Shown here piece by piece: positions 48,459 to 57,853 of a stretch of DNA of 64,000 bases. A model generated the notes under the pieces. That model had not been told where the DNA came from. It searched no databases and saw only the letters and a program-made list of their open reading frames with translations. The position numbers and the translations under genes were made by a program. Numbering within the stretch: position 1 is the stretch's first letter; each line of letters begins with the position of its first letter. The DNA is from SAR202 cluster bacterium (lineage in GTDB: Bacteria > Chloroflexota > Dehalococcoidia > Lucifugimonadales > Lucifugimonadaceae). Where the stretch lies: the NCBI GenBank assembly GCA_009392215.1, contig VFGZ01000026.1:209100-273099 (forward strand), read 5' to 3'.

Positions 48459-49238
48459 TCAACGTATGCCATCTTGCGGCGCGTACCCGAGCACGTTTTT
48501 TGCGTGGGAATTGTCTCGGAACAATTTTTTATTGTCTGATGTAGCCCAGAATATATCGAATTTCAACCTCTGTGGGGCTTCAATGCACTTGACCGTTAAC
48601 TGTTGAAGATCCCTGTAACTGGACCAGTTTGCCTGTGCTCGGCCAGGTGCTGCCTTGTCTTCATCTGTGCAACTGCTGATTCGCAAGTTAATGACTGACA
48701 TTTCAGAGGTGAGGGCAAAGTATCTTCCCAGATCTTCGCCAAATAACTTAGTGACTCCATAGATCGTTATGGGCTTTGGTTCAGAAAATTCATCGATCAT
48801 TTCCCATGATGCAGGAAGATCGACTGATTCGGGTGATACCAGCGTTTTGTATGGTTCTTCCAGTTCGTACCCGTTCACAGTTGCTCCTGAACTGGCGAGG
48901 ACCACTCTGGAGACACCGGATTCTTTCGCAGCTTGCAGAACGTTATATGTCCCGACGATGTTGTTTCGGAGCATCGAATCCCAGCTTGCATCCATCCCAT
49001 TGGCACTGCTCATACCGCCGTCTGCTGCGAGATTTAGAACGACATCCACGTTATCAAAAGCGGGTTTTATCTTTTTGAAATCAGCGATGTCAGCACGATG
49101 ATTTCGTTCTATCGGTAGCCCACTGACCCCGCTGCGGGAAAGGGCACTAAGGTTATATCGCTTTTCGAGAGTGCCACGTAGTGCCCTACCTACGACCCCG
49201 TTAAGACCAGTTACAAGGACATTAAGATTTTCGCCCAT
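48459..49238 (-). CDS. NAD-dependent epimerase/dehydratase
   Basis: VLVTGLNGVVGRAL (GxxGxxG), VVLASSGATVNGY, IYGVTKLFGEDLGR (YxxxK). Confidence 0.9.
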   Translation of the reverse strand: MGENLNVLVTGLNGVVGRALRGTLEKRYNLSALSRSGVSGLPIERNHRADIADFKKIKPAFDNVDVVLNLAADGGMSSANGMDASWDSMLRNNIVGTYNVLQAAKESGVSRVVLASSGATVNGYELEEPYKTLVSPESVDLPASWEMIDEFSEPKPITIYGVTKLFGEDLGRYFALTSEMSVINLRISSCTDEDKAAPGRAQANWSSYRDLQQLTVKCIEAPQRLKFDIFWATSDNKKLFRDNSHAKNVLGYAPQDGIR

Positions 49239-49270
49239 AAAATATTGCCTCGGATATTCAGTTGTTTGTG

Positions 49271-50074
49271 CTAATCGACTGGGCCTAGCCAGGCTGTTAC
49301 TCCACCGTCTGCAAGTAACTCTGAACCTGTTACATACTTTGCCTCGTCTGATGCCAGAAACAGAATCGCTCCGGCTATGTCGGACGCATCAGCGATACGT
49401 CCGAGGGGAACGCGCTTTTCATGTTGTTTCATCCACTCATCGTCAAACATTTCTGCGGTGAATGGTGTTACAGCCCAGCCAGGCAACACACAATTCACCC
49501 GAATATTATCTGGCCCGTATTGGACGGCGGCTGAGCGAGCAAAATGAGTCATGCCAGCACGAGAAGTCGCATACGCATTGGCCTGATTATGAGTGATTTT
49601 TGCCATCATCGAGGAGATGAGCACGATTGAACCGCCACCGTTTTCACGCATTTTAGGGGCAACTGATCTGACACCTAGGAACATCCCCAAGTTTGTAACG
49701 TCCATTACCTGACGCCATTTCGGCACGCTCACGGTTTCTATAGTTTCACCGCGGTTGTTAATACCAGCCGCCATGATCATTATGTCTAGGTGTCCGTGCA
49801 GTGATGAGGTTTTCTCAACAACCGATATCCAATCAGATTCGGAAGTGACATCCAAGTGATAGTAGTCTGCTGTCAGGCCCGCCTCACGCATGTTTTTTAC
49901 GGATTGCTTGCCGGCAATATCGTCGATGTCACCGATCATAATTTTTCCACCGCCGCGAGCAATTTCTAGTGCAGCAAGACCGGCAAATCCCATAAGAGAA
50001 GTTTCAATGGCGTGTGCACCGCCGGCAATAAGAGCGACTTTTCCTTCAAATCTATTCGATATTGTGTTGGGCAT
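49271..50074 (-). CDS. SDR-family oxidoreductase (atypical motifs)
   Basis: SDR fold pattern: MIMAAGINNRGE, SIVLISSMMAKITHNQANAYATSRAG, VRVNCVLPGWAVTPF, ILFLASDEAKYVTGSELLADGG. Confidence 0.88.
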   Translation of the reverse strand: MPNTISNRFEGKVALIAGGAHAIETSLMGFAGLAALEIARGGGKIMIGDIDDIAGKQSVKNMREAGLTADYYHLDVTSESDWISVVEKTSSLHGHLDIMIMAAGINNRGETIETVSVPKWRQVMDVTNLGMFLGVRSVAPKMRENGGGSIVLISSMMAKITHNQANAYATSRAGMTHFARSAAVQYGPDNIRVNCVLPGWAVTPFTAEMFDDEWMKQHEKRVPLGRIADASDIAGAILFLASDEAKYVTGSELLADGGVTAWLGPVD

Positions 50075-50082
50075 GCTTCCTC

Positions 50083-51474
50083 CTAGATAGCCGGGTGTAA
50101 ATTGTGGAAATCACTTGCAGATTCAAATGCATCGCCGATTTGTACGAGTAACGGTTCGGAAAGATGATGACCTGCTATTTGTAGTGATACAGGCATCCCA
50201 TCAGTATTGAGGCCACAGGGTAGGGCGATAGTTGGTAAACCAGCAAAATCGTAAGGAACAGTGAACCTGCCACTCCAAGGGTCTCTGTCAGGTGGGATGG
50301 GACCGTATAACAACTCGGGTGTGACCGGATAAGATGCTCTTGCAGTTGAAGGACATGCAAGGACATCTATTCCCGCCATTGTGTTTTCAAGTTCTCCATT
50401 CATCATTAGCCTCGTTTGATGGGCCTCAGCGTAGTCCTTTGCAGAATAACCGGATCCTATTTCCAGCCATTCCTTAAAGAACGGACCGTAATGGTCGGAC
50501 TCGCTTGGATACGTCGATGAATGTGCGAGGGCAGCTTCAGTGGTGCAGATGACCGGCCAGGCATCCATTGCATCTCGCATTATTTCAGGCATTTTTACGG
50601 GAATGATTGTTGCACCTAGTGATTCCAGTATCTTCACACCGTTTGTCACGGCCTCATAGAACGAAGTTTCCATGTCAGTTGATGAATAATCTTCGTCCCA
50701 ACCGATACGGAGTTGTGAGACCCCTTGTCCAATCCCGGCGAGCATATCTGGCACATCACCGGTAAGTGTAGTGGGGTCATTTGGGTCCTCGCCGGAAATT
50801 GCCTGCAGCATTATCCCTGCATCGACAGAAGATCGGGCTAATGGCCCCACGTGATCTAGCGATGGGGCGAGATCCATGATTCCATATCGGCTTACAAGCC
50901 CCCAAGTGGGTTTCAGTCCCACAACCCCGCATACTGCTGCGGGATGGCGGATGGATCCTCCGGTATCGCTTCCCAGGGTCCCATATGCAAGACCAGCCGC
51001 AGTTGCGGCACCAGAACCACTGGAAGATGCGCCTGACCAGTGTGATTTCCGCCAAGGGTTTTCCGGTATTGCGAACTTTGGGTTGTAACCACCCACAGCC
51101 CCTTCTGTCATGTTCAGTTTTCCGAGAGATATAGCTCCTGCTTTTCGTAGGTTTACAACGACGGTGGCATCGGTTTTGGGAATGTTGTCTCGAAATACAT
51201 ACGAACCGCCCATTGTTCTGATTCCGCTTGTGTCGCAGAGGTCTTTAACCGCTATAGGAATACCGTGTAAATGACCCCGATAATTTCCTTTGGCTATTTC
51301 TTGTTCTGCTTGTAGCGCATCTTGCATAGCCTGCTCAGCAGTAATGGTGGCGTAAGCATTAAGAGTTCCGTCAAGTTTTTCTATACGTTCAAGTTGTGAG
51401 CGTGTTAGCTCTACCGGGGATAGGTCACCTGATTTAACGAGAGGAGCCAGTTCGTAAATCGTTTTGTAATGCAT
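50083..51474 (-). CDS. Amidase signature enzyme (GatA-like)
   Basis: LHGIPIAVKDLCDTSGIRT, WSGASSSGSGAATAAGLAYGTLGSDTGGSIRHPAAVCGVVGLKPTWG. Confidence 0.92.
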   Translation of the reverse strand: MHYKTIYELAPLVKSGDLSPVELTRSQLERIEKLDGTLNAYATITAEQAMQDALQAEQEIAKGNYRGHLHGIPIAVKDLCDTSGIRTMGGSYVFRDNIPKTDATVVVNLRKAGAISLGKLNMTEGAVGGYNPKFAIPENPWRKSHWSGASSSGSGAATAAGLAYGTLGSDTGGSIRHPAAVCGVVGLKPTWGLVSRYGIMDLAPSLDHVGPLARSSVDAGIMLQAISGEDPNDPTTLTGDVPDMLAGIGQGVSQLRIGWDEDYSSTDMETSFYEAVTNGVKILESLGATIIPVKMPEIMRDAMDAWPVICTTEAALAHSSTYPSESDHYGPFFKEWLEIGSGYSAKDYAEAHQTRLMMNGELENTMAGIDVLACPSTARASYPVTPELLYGPIPPDRDPWSGRFTVPYDFAGLPTIALPCGLNTDGMPVSLQIAGHHLSEPLLVQIGDAFESASDFHNLHPAI

Positions 51475-51599
51475 GGTTAGACCAGCCGAATCTTAGGATG
51501 AAATTTGAATTCGAGATGGAGTTTATCCTCAAATTGGCGGTCCATCGACACCTGATTGAGTTTCCACCTCTGTTAAACCCATTGTTCTTGAGAATAAAT

Positions 51600-53408
51600 C
51601 TAAGGTTTTGGTAAATCTCTTCTTGGGCCAAGACGGGCGGGTATAACTGGGCCGCCGTGGTTATGCCTGCTTATAACCCTAAGATTAGGTTTCAATGTGA
51701 ACCCAGGTTTTTCCCAATCTTCGACTTCGCAACGCTCTGCCCAATCGTTGTAGAACTGGATCATATCCAGAGATCTTTCCCGCTCATTCGTGATCAGATC
51801 GTTCAGTTCCGTGCGGTCTTGCCTGATGTTGTATAACTCCCAGACTGCTGTCGATTCAGGATCGGATGGATCGGCGATCTCGCTGACAAGCTTCCAGTCT
51901 CCCATACGGACTGCCCTGTTACCTTCATGCTCCCAAGCTATGGGCTGATTACGTTCCCAATTTTGACCTGACAACACGCTCGAAAAGGATTCTCCTTCAT
52001 GGGGTTTGATGTCGTTCTGTTTGAATGTGCTGGGGTAGGTTGCACCTGCTATATCCAAAAGAGTCGCGTTGATATCAATAATATGAGCAGGATTATTGAA
52101 AATAGACCCTTTTTCTGCAATATGATCCGGCCAACTGATAATGAAGGGCGTGGATATGCCTCCTTCGTGTGTGTAGTGCTTGAACAGTCTGAATGGTGTG
52201 TTATTTACATTGGCCCATGCAATGTCGACACTTGCGAATGTATCTGGTCCCCCGGGTTCGATTGACGGTGAATTACCAGTTCGAACCACCCTGCCATCCA
52301 CGGTTGGATAGTTGTACCGTGACGGGTCTGGGATAGGTGAGTCCTCTGCAAGTAATTCAGCGCATCCACCATTGTCCGCAAGGAAAACAACTACAGTGTT
52401 ATCAGCTTCGCCCGATTCTTCTATCTTATCCATCAACTGTCCGATTCCCCGATCTACCTGTTCTACCTGAGCTGCGTAGACGGCCATTTGGACATCCCGC
52501 CATTCCTTGTTGGGTGATTCATTCCAGGGGGTAATAGAATTTTCTCGTGGTGACAATTCCCATGATTGATCTACCATTCCGAGGCTGCGTTGAGTTTCGT
52601 GACGATTTTGACGCGTCTCATCCCACCCTTTTAGATATTTTCCACGGTAACCTTCGATATCCTCGGGCCATGCATGCAGAGGCCAGTGAGGGGCTGTGAA
52701 AGCCATGTAGAGGAAGAATGGTTCTTCACGATGGACTGCATCGTCGACGAATTGCGTGGCTTTAGACGCGATGGCGTCTGTGAGGTGGTAGTCCGTTGTT
52801 TCTATACTGATCCGGGTGAGATCGTCCATCAACATGTTCGGATTGTAGTAGCTGCCACCACCAGACAGTATTCCATAGAAACGATCGAAACCTCGGCCGT
52901 TTGGAGAAGGGTACCCAGGCATATCTGGATGCCATCCTTCAGGTAAATTCCCTTGTTCTCCTCCTACATGCCACTTCCCAGCCATAAGGGTTCTGTAACC
53001 GGCCGTTTTCAGTACCTCGGCAATAGTTACGCTGTTCTCGTTAAGGTAACCCTGGTAAGCAGGAACGCCGAGGTCATTTATCATGTGTCCGACACCTGCC
53101 TGCTGGGGATTTAGCCCAGTCAAGAGGGCGGCGCGTGAAGGGCAACACCGTGCAGAGTTATACATCTGTGTGAATCGGACGCCTTGTGCTGCCAGTTTGT
53201 CCAAGTTCGGTGTACGAATTTCAGATCCATAGCATCCCAGGTCAGCCCATCCTAGGTCATCTGCCATTATCAGGACGATATTGGGCTGTTTTGCTTCCTG
53301 TGAGTTGCCTTGATTCATTTTTAACGGTTTCTTTATGCTATTTATGTGAATTCGTGATTGGGTTATGGAATGAAAAATGTTGCGAGAAAACTTTACTCTT
53401 GTATACAA
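51600..53408 (-). CDS. Cys-type sulfatase (arylsulfatase-like); initiation may be at an internal Met (MNQGNSQEAKQPNIV)
   Basis: NIVLIMADDLGWADLGCYGSEIRTPNLDKLAAQGVRFTQMY, SARCCPSRAALLTG (CxPSR), MAGKWHVGG, FLADNGG. Confidence 0.92.
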   Translation of the reverse strand: MYTRVKFSRNIFHSITQSRIHINSIKKPLKMNQGNSQEAKQPNIVLIMADDLGWADLGCYGSEIRTPNLDKLAAQGVRFTQMYNSARCCPSRAALLTGLNPQQAGVGHMINDLGVPAYQGYLNENSVTIAEVLKTAGYRTLMAGKWHVGGEQGNLPEGWHPDMPGYPSPNGRGFDRFYGILSGGGSYYNPNMLMDDLTRISIETTDYHLTDAIASKATQFVDDAVHREEPFFLYMAFTAPHWPLHAWPEDIEGYRGKYLKGWDETRQNRHETQRSLGMVDQSWELSPRENSITPWNESPNKEWRDVQMAVYAAQVEQVDRGIGQLMDKIEESGEADNTVVVFLADNGGCAELLAEDSPIPDPSRYNYPTVDGRVVRTGNSPSIEPGGPDTFASVDIAWANVNNTPFRLFKHYTHEGGISTPFIISWPDHIAEKGSIFNNPAHIIDINATLLDIAGATYPSTFKQNDIKPHEGESFSSVLSGQNWERNQPIAWEHEGNRAVRMGDWKLVSEIADPSDPESTAVWELYNIRQDRTELNDLITNERERSLDMIQFYNDWAERCEVEDWEKPGFTLKPNLRVISRHNHGGPVIPARLGPRRDLPKP

Positions 53409-53495
53409 GGGTTATCCGTGCGTTTTAATTGAATACTGTGGTACTTTCGCCAGAGAGTCGTCGTGCAGATTTCAATCCTTTAAGGAGAATATTCG

Positions 53496-54623
53496 TTGTC
53501 TCAAGAATTCGACTGCATCGTCATCGGGGTTGGAGGCATGGGTAGTTCCACACTGTACAACCTAGCCAAACGAGGTCGAAGGGCTCTTGGGTTGGAACAG
53601 TTTGATATTCCTCATGCTGAGGGATCTTCTCATGGGGTGAACCGGATCATACGGTTGGCTTACTATGAACATCCGTCCTATGTCCCTTTATTGCGACGAG
53701 CTTACGAACTCTGGTCAGATATTGAGTCTGTCACTGGGGAACAACTTCTTTATAAAACCGGCTCTATCGACACAGCCCCTTCGGGTCACGAGGTATTTGA
53801 AGGGTCTTTGGAATCATGTTTGCTGCACGATATACCGCACCGTGTGCTTAATCACGCTCAAATCAACGAAGAATTCCCTGGATATCAATTACCTCCTGGT
53901 CATATGGGGCTTTTGCAAGGGGACGGCGGTTTTGTACTGTCCGAACGCTCAATTGTCGCCTACGCAAATGCAGCTATGTCAACAGGTGCTGAAATTCATG
54001 CCCGAGAGGTCGTCTCAGGTTGGGAACCGGATCAAGGCGGCGTAAGGGTTTTCACGGATAGAGGTGAGTACACGGCTGAGCGCCTTGTTATTACAGCCGG
54101 CGCATGGACTTCAGGCATGGTCACGATTCTTGATGATTTAGCGGTTCCGGAGCGACAGGTGCTGGCGTGGCTGCAACCGATAGATGGCTCTTTGTACACT
54201 CCGGACGTATTTCCAGTCTTTAACGCGTATTTTGATGAAGGAAGGTACTACGGGTTTCCTGTTTACGGTATACCAGGTTTCAAGGTGGGACGGTACCACC
54301 ATCTTGAGGAGGTAATTGATCCTGACTTCGCTATCAAAACGGTTAATAGTGAGGATGAAGCTGTATTGCGTTCAGCGGTCGAAAGATACTTCCCCAAAGC
54401 TAATGGCGCAACTATGACTCTTAAGACGTGTATGTTCACGAATACCCCCGATGAACATTTCATTGTCGATATGCTACCCGGAACCTCGCAAGTAGTTGTC
54501 GCTGCTGGATTCTCCGGACATGGTTTCAAGTTTGCCAGCGTCATTGGTGAAATACTGGCTGACCTCGCTATAAATGGTGAGACAGAACACAACATTGATC
54601 TGTTGAAAATCGACCGATTCTAA
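53496..54623 (+). CDS. FAD-dependent amine oxidase, monomeric sarcosine oxidase/N-methyltryptophan oxidase family
   Basis: DCIVIGVGGMGSSTLYNLAKRG, LEQFDIPHAEGSSHGVNRIIRLAYYEHPSYVPLLRRAYELW, TCMFTNTPDEHFIVD, FSGHGFKFASVIGEILADL. Confidence 0.92.
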   Translation: MSQEFDCIVIGVGGMGSSTLYNLAKRGRRALGLEQFDIPHAEGSSHGVNRIIRLAYYEHPSYVPLLRRAYELWSDIESVTGEQLLYKTGSIDTAPSGHEVFEGSLESCLLHDIPHRVLNHAQINEEFPGYQLPPGHMGLLQGDGGFVLSERSIVAYANAAMSTGAEIHAREVVSGWEPDQGGVRVFTDRGEYTAERLVITAGAWTSGMVTILDDLAVPERQVLAWLQPIDGSLYTPDVFPVFNAYFDEGRYYGFPVYGIPGFKVGRYHHLEEVIDPDFAIKTVNSEDEAVLRSAVERYFPKANGATMTLKTCMFTNTPDEHFIVDMLPGTSQVVVAAGFSGHGFKFASVIGEILADLAINGETEHNIDLLKIDRF

Positions 54624-54627
54624 ATGC

Positions 54628-55590
54628 TCAGTAGCCCAACTGCTTATCGACGATGTTGATGAGCGGCTGCTTGGACAAATATCGTCGTAAATTTTCAGCA
54701 AATATATTAACCGTACGTTTATCCAGAAGTTCCTTTTCTGAATTACCTGCGATGTGAGGGGTGATGATGACGTTAGGGAGTTTCCATAATTCGTTGTCCG
54801 CCGGTAACGGTTCTTGTGCGGTTGTATCAAGGGCCGCTCCTGCTAAACGGCCTTCTCGTAATGCTGATAGTAGTGCGTTCTGGTCCACTATCCGACCACG
54901 TGAGGTGACGACGATCCTTGCCGATGGTTTCATATTTGAAAGTTGAGCACTACTGATCAGGTTTTCGTTTTGAGGAGTATATGGGGCCGTGACAACGACG
55001 TAATCTGATTGTTTGAGCAGGTCATCCAATTTGGAAAGTCCCCAGACTTCTTCCACTACCGGATCTCCGTCCACAGGTTGCTCATCTACTGCAATGACGT
55101 GCATACCTAGAGCTTTGGCTCTCCATCCGATTTCTCTTCCTGACTTACCCAAACCGATAATTCCGCATGTTTTATCTCCAAGGTATTCGACTACATTTAA
55201 CGCTCCTTCTTGATCCCACCTGTGTGCTGATTTGTCATCCCAGAAGCGTGGTAACTGCCTTGCAAGGGCAAGCATTAAAGCGATGGCGTGTTCCCCGATC
55301 ATTGGAGCGCCGGCACCGCGTGAGTTGGTTATTACGACATCGGATTGAATTATTTCCGGGACCGCGTTGAACAGTCCTTCCATCCCTGCGTCCAGTGTTT
55401 GGATCCACTTGAGGGACTTAGCCTTTACGAATTGCGCATCAGTCAGATAACCGAACACGATCTCAGCTGAACCGATTTGTCGGATGATCTCGTTATCAGA
55501 GAAAGCCTCTATCAGATTAATGTCAGGATGCTCTGCTCGAAGATTCTCGTAATAAGGTATGCCGAATTCGGCTAGTAATAGTACATTCAT
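54628..55590 (-). CDS. D-2-hydroxyacid dehydrogenase family protein
   Basis: GIIGLGKSGREIGWRAKALGMHVIAVD, VTSRGRIVDQNAL, ALDTTAQEPLPADNELWKLPNVIITPHIAG. Confidence 0.92.
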   Translation of the reverse strand: MNVLLLAEFGIPYYENLRAEHPDINLIEAFSDNEIIRQIGSAEIVFGYLTDAQFVKAKSLKWIQTLDAGMEGLFNAVPEIIQSDVVITNSRGAGAPMIGEHAIALMLALARQLPRFWDDKSAHRWDQEGALNVVEYLGDKTCGIIGLGKSGREIGWRAKALGMHVIAVDEQPVDGDPVVEEVWGLSKLDDLLKQSDYVVVTAPYTPQNENLISSAQLSNMKPSARIVVTSRGRIVDQNALLSALREGRLAGAALDTTAQEPLPADNELWKLPNVIITPHIAGNSEKELLDKRTVNIFAENLRRYLSKQPLINIVDKQLGY

Positions 55591-55609
55591 ATATTTTTCG
55601 ATTATGGGA

Positions 55610-56980
55610 CTAAAGTTTTTTCAACACTTTGACAGCTGAATCCACAAGGATATCGCCGGCATTTTGGTTGTACGGACTCGTAGTGGTTCCGTAATAACGT
55701 CGGTATTTGTCCATATTAACTATTTCAGTTAATGGGATGTTTGCGATTTCCTCATAGGGCTTTCGTGACGATATGTACCCGATGTAATGATCACAGTAAC
55801 TGGCTACCCATGGTCTGTTCTCAGGGAATGCTCTTTTAATTTTTGAGCCAAGTTCATTGAAAAGTTCACCGGGGTGAGCGGAAATGCGGGTTTCACCAAT
55901 ACGGAAACCGCGGACGGTTACAGGGACGGGTTGGAGGTTTTGGTTTTTCGCTAGGTTAACCTCGTTATTTCCGCATCCGTATAACTCTGGGTGGTTTTCG
56001 GCAGCGTTTGCTGTAGTTGTTCCCGGAAGCCATGTATCCCCAGAATAATTGCCTAGCGTGCTAATCAGATTTTCACGGTGCTCCAGTGCTTCCGATACAG
56101 ACCAACTGACCTGATGCCTTGGCAGTTCAATATTATCGGTTGCGTAACCGAGGGGTATATTTGATGAGGTCGTTACAGTGTTTGCCAACTTTACAGTTGC
56201 TGTTGCCAGTGCCTTTCCCATCGCTTCAGTGTCTTCATGTGAATGTAGATGCTCAGATGCCCTGTTTCCAAACCACCAGTCGAACGGATGAATGTCACCG
56301 GCAGCCCCCTGTATATATAGTGCGATGGAACTTTCCATTACTCGTTCGATTTCCTTTGAAGCTTCTCCTGCGAAATCTGCAGACCATTCGAGGTATTGAC
56401 CGCCATCAGCCACGCCATGACATGCGAAATTCACAAGATGCGCAATGGGGGTACCGTGATCATCTTCAACGCACATGACGCCAATTTCGGTGTCAACAGA
56501 TCTTTCTGGATACTGGCGATTAACAGTCCATCCGGGAAAGGATCCGTTGGCGGTTCCGATATTGGCGGGTACGGATCTGTGTAGCGCAGCCGAGACACAA
56601 CCGGCAATCTGGTCAGCGAGCCAGGCTGCCCAAACAGTCCATTGTTCTGGTAGCGAAAAAATCGTATCAGGCGAGGTATGGTTGTGAGTGAAATTCAGGA
56701 GAACGCTGTCAGAATGGATCCCCGTAAGGGTCAAGATTTTTGTTTTGATGTCTTGAACGGTTTGTCCAGGAAGCCCGGCAAGTTCTAAGGAGATTACCGC
56801 GATTACCGTTTGTTCGTGCTTTAACACGACCGAACGCACATGCATTTCCGTGTGCACGCCTCTGGCATTTCCTTGCCTTAAACCCCAGTTGCCCATTGGG
56901 TAGCCTACTGGCGGCGTTATAACCGCTTTGGCTGCACCACAAAATGTACGGGATGTGTTTTTTTCAGGCGTTTCACGCAA
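55610..56980 (-). CDS. Neutral/alkaline ceramidase-like (neutral, non-lysosomal ceramidase N-terminal family) protein
   Basis: GAAKAVITPPVGYPMGNWGLRQGNARGVHTEMHVRSVVL, LNFTHNHTSPDT, IQGAAGDIHP, ISAHPGELFNELGSKIK. Confidence 0.75.
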   Translation of the reverse strand: MRETPEKNTSRTFCGAAKAVITPPVGYPMGNWGLRQGNARGVHTEMHVRSVVLKHEQTVIAVISLELAGLPGQTVQDIKTKILTLTGIHSDSVLLNFTHNHTSPDTIFSLPEQWTVWAAWLADQIAGCVSAALHRSVPANIGTANGSFPGWTVNRQYPERSVDTEIGVMCVEDDHGTPIAHLVNFACHGVADGGQYLEWSADFAGEASKEIERVMESSIALYIQGAAGDIHPFDWWFGNRASEHLHSHEDTEAMGKALATATVKLANTVTTSSNIPLGYATDNIELPRHQVSWSVSEALEHRENLISTLGNYSGDTWLPGTTTANAAENHPELYGCGNNEVNLAKNQNLQPVPVTVRGFRIGETRISAHPGELFNELGSKIKRAFPENRPWVASYCDHYIGYISSRKPYEEIANIPLTEIVNMDKYRRYYGTTTSPYNQNAGDILVDSAVKVLKKL

Positions 56981-56986
56981 TTAAGT

Positions 56987-57394
56987 TTATTCCCAGTTTT
57001 TGTACGTGCCTGCTCCGGTTTGGCGTGCCATTTGAATTTGTACACCGTCCGGGTCGTAGCTGTTTGAAATAGTTCGTCCTGATTGTTCATTTTCAAAGGG
57101 CTCAAACAGAAAATCGACCCCTCCTAGAAATTCGACTTCTTTTTGGGCTTGGACAGGATCATCCACTAGAAAAGACAGATGATCGATTCCAAGAGTTTCA
57201 CCGGCTTTTTGTTTGTGTAATTCGATCCGCACGGGATAGTCATGGTCCCCATTCCATAGGAATACGGTGTCACCGGCATCTACTGTTCCTTCAACCTGCA
57301 TTCCAAATTTTCTGTAGTAATCTATCGACCTCCCCAGATCCTCAACAATCATGTCAATGTGGTCAACACCTAGGAATTTCATCGCCTGCTCCAA
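56987..57394 (-). CDS. VOC-superfamily (glyoxalase/dioxygenase fold) protein
   Basis: VDHIDMIVEDLGRSIDYYRKFGMQVEG, IDHLSFLVDDPVQAQKEVEFLG, NSYDPDGVQIQM. Confidence 0.88.
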   Translation of the reverse strand: MEQAMKFLGVDHIDMIVEDLGRSIDYYRKFGMQVEGTVDAGDTVFLWNGDHDYPVRIELHKQKAGETLGIDHLSFLVDDPVQAQKEVEFLGGVDFLFEPFENEQSGRTISNSYDPDGVQIQMARQTGAGTYKNWE

Positions 57395-57538
57395 AACTTC
57401 TTTTGCATTGAAAATGACTTGAGAGTTTATTCTTTTCTATCGGTACTCGACAGTATATGAGATGTTATCTCACGTGAGTTTACAAGTGGCATTTATTCCA
57501 AATTTTTGATAATATGTTACATATATAAGTCCGTATCT

Positions 57539-57757
57539 TTACGCAATGGCTTGTGAATTACTAAATACATCTTTTGACTTAGGACAAACAAATGGTAGTG
57601 AACGTTGCATTTCCCTGATCTTTGCCCAAGTTTGTAAATTACTCAACAAGTTAATTCGGTGGCGATCTTGTATTGCCTCCCACTCTTTTTTAGCTTGAAC
57701 ACTGTTGAAAAATTTCATTGGTTTATAAAATATTGGGTTGACGCCTAATATGCTCAT
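57539..57757 (-). CDS. Orphan small ORF, 72 aa, unknown
   Basis: Lone ORF in the largest gap of the window; not antisense to another gene; no family recognised. Confidence 0.3.
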   Translation of the reverse strand: MSILGVNPIFYKPMKFFNSVQAKKEWEAIQDRHRINLLSNLQTWAKIREMQRSLPFVCPKSKDVFSNSQAIA

Positions 57758-57853
57758 TCCCCACTGGGCTTTGGAAAAATTTAAGAGGTAGTTGCCACGC
57801 AGTCATCGGCGAGTAAACCTGACACAACTAAATCACATCGTGAGCGCTGGAGC

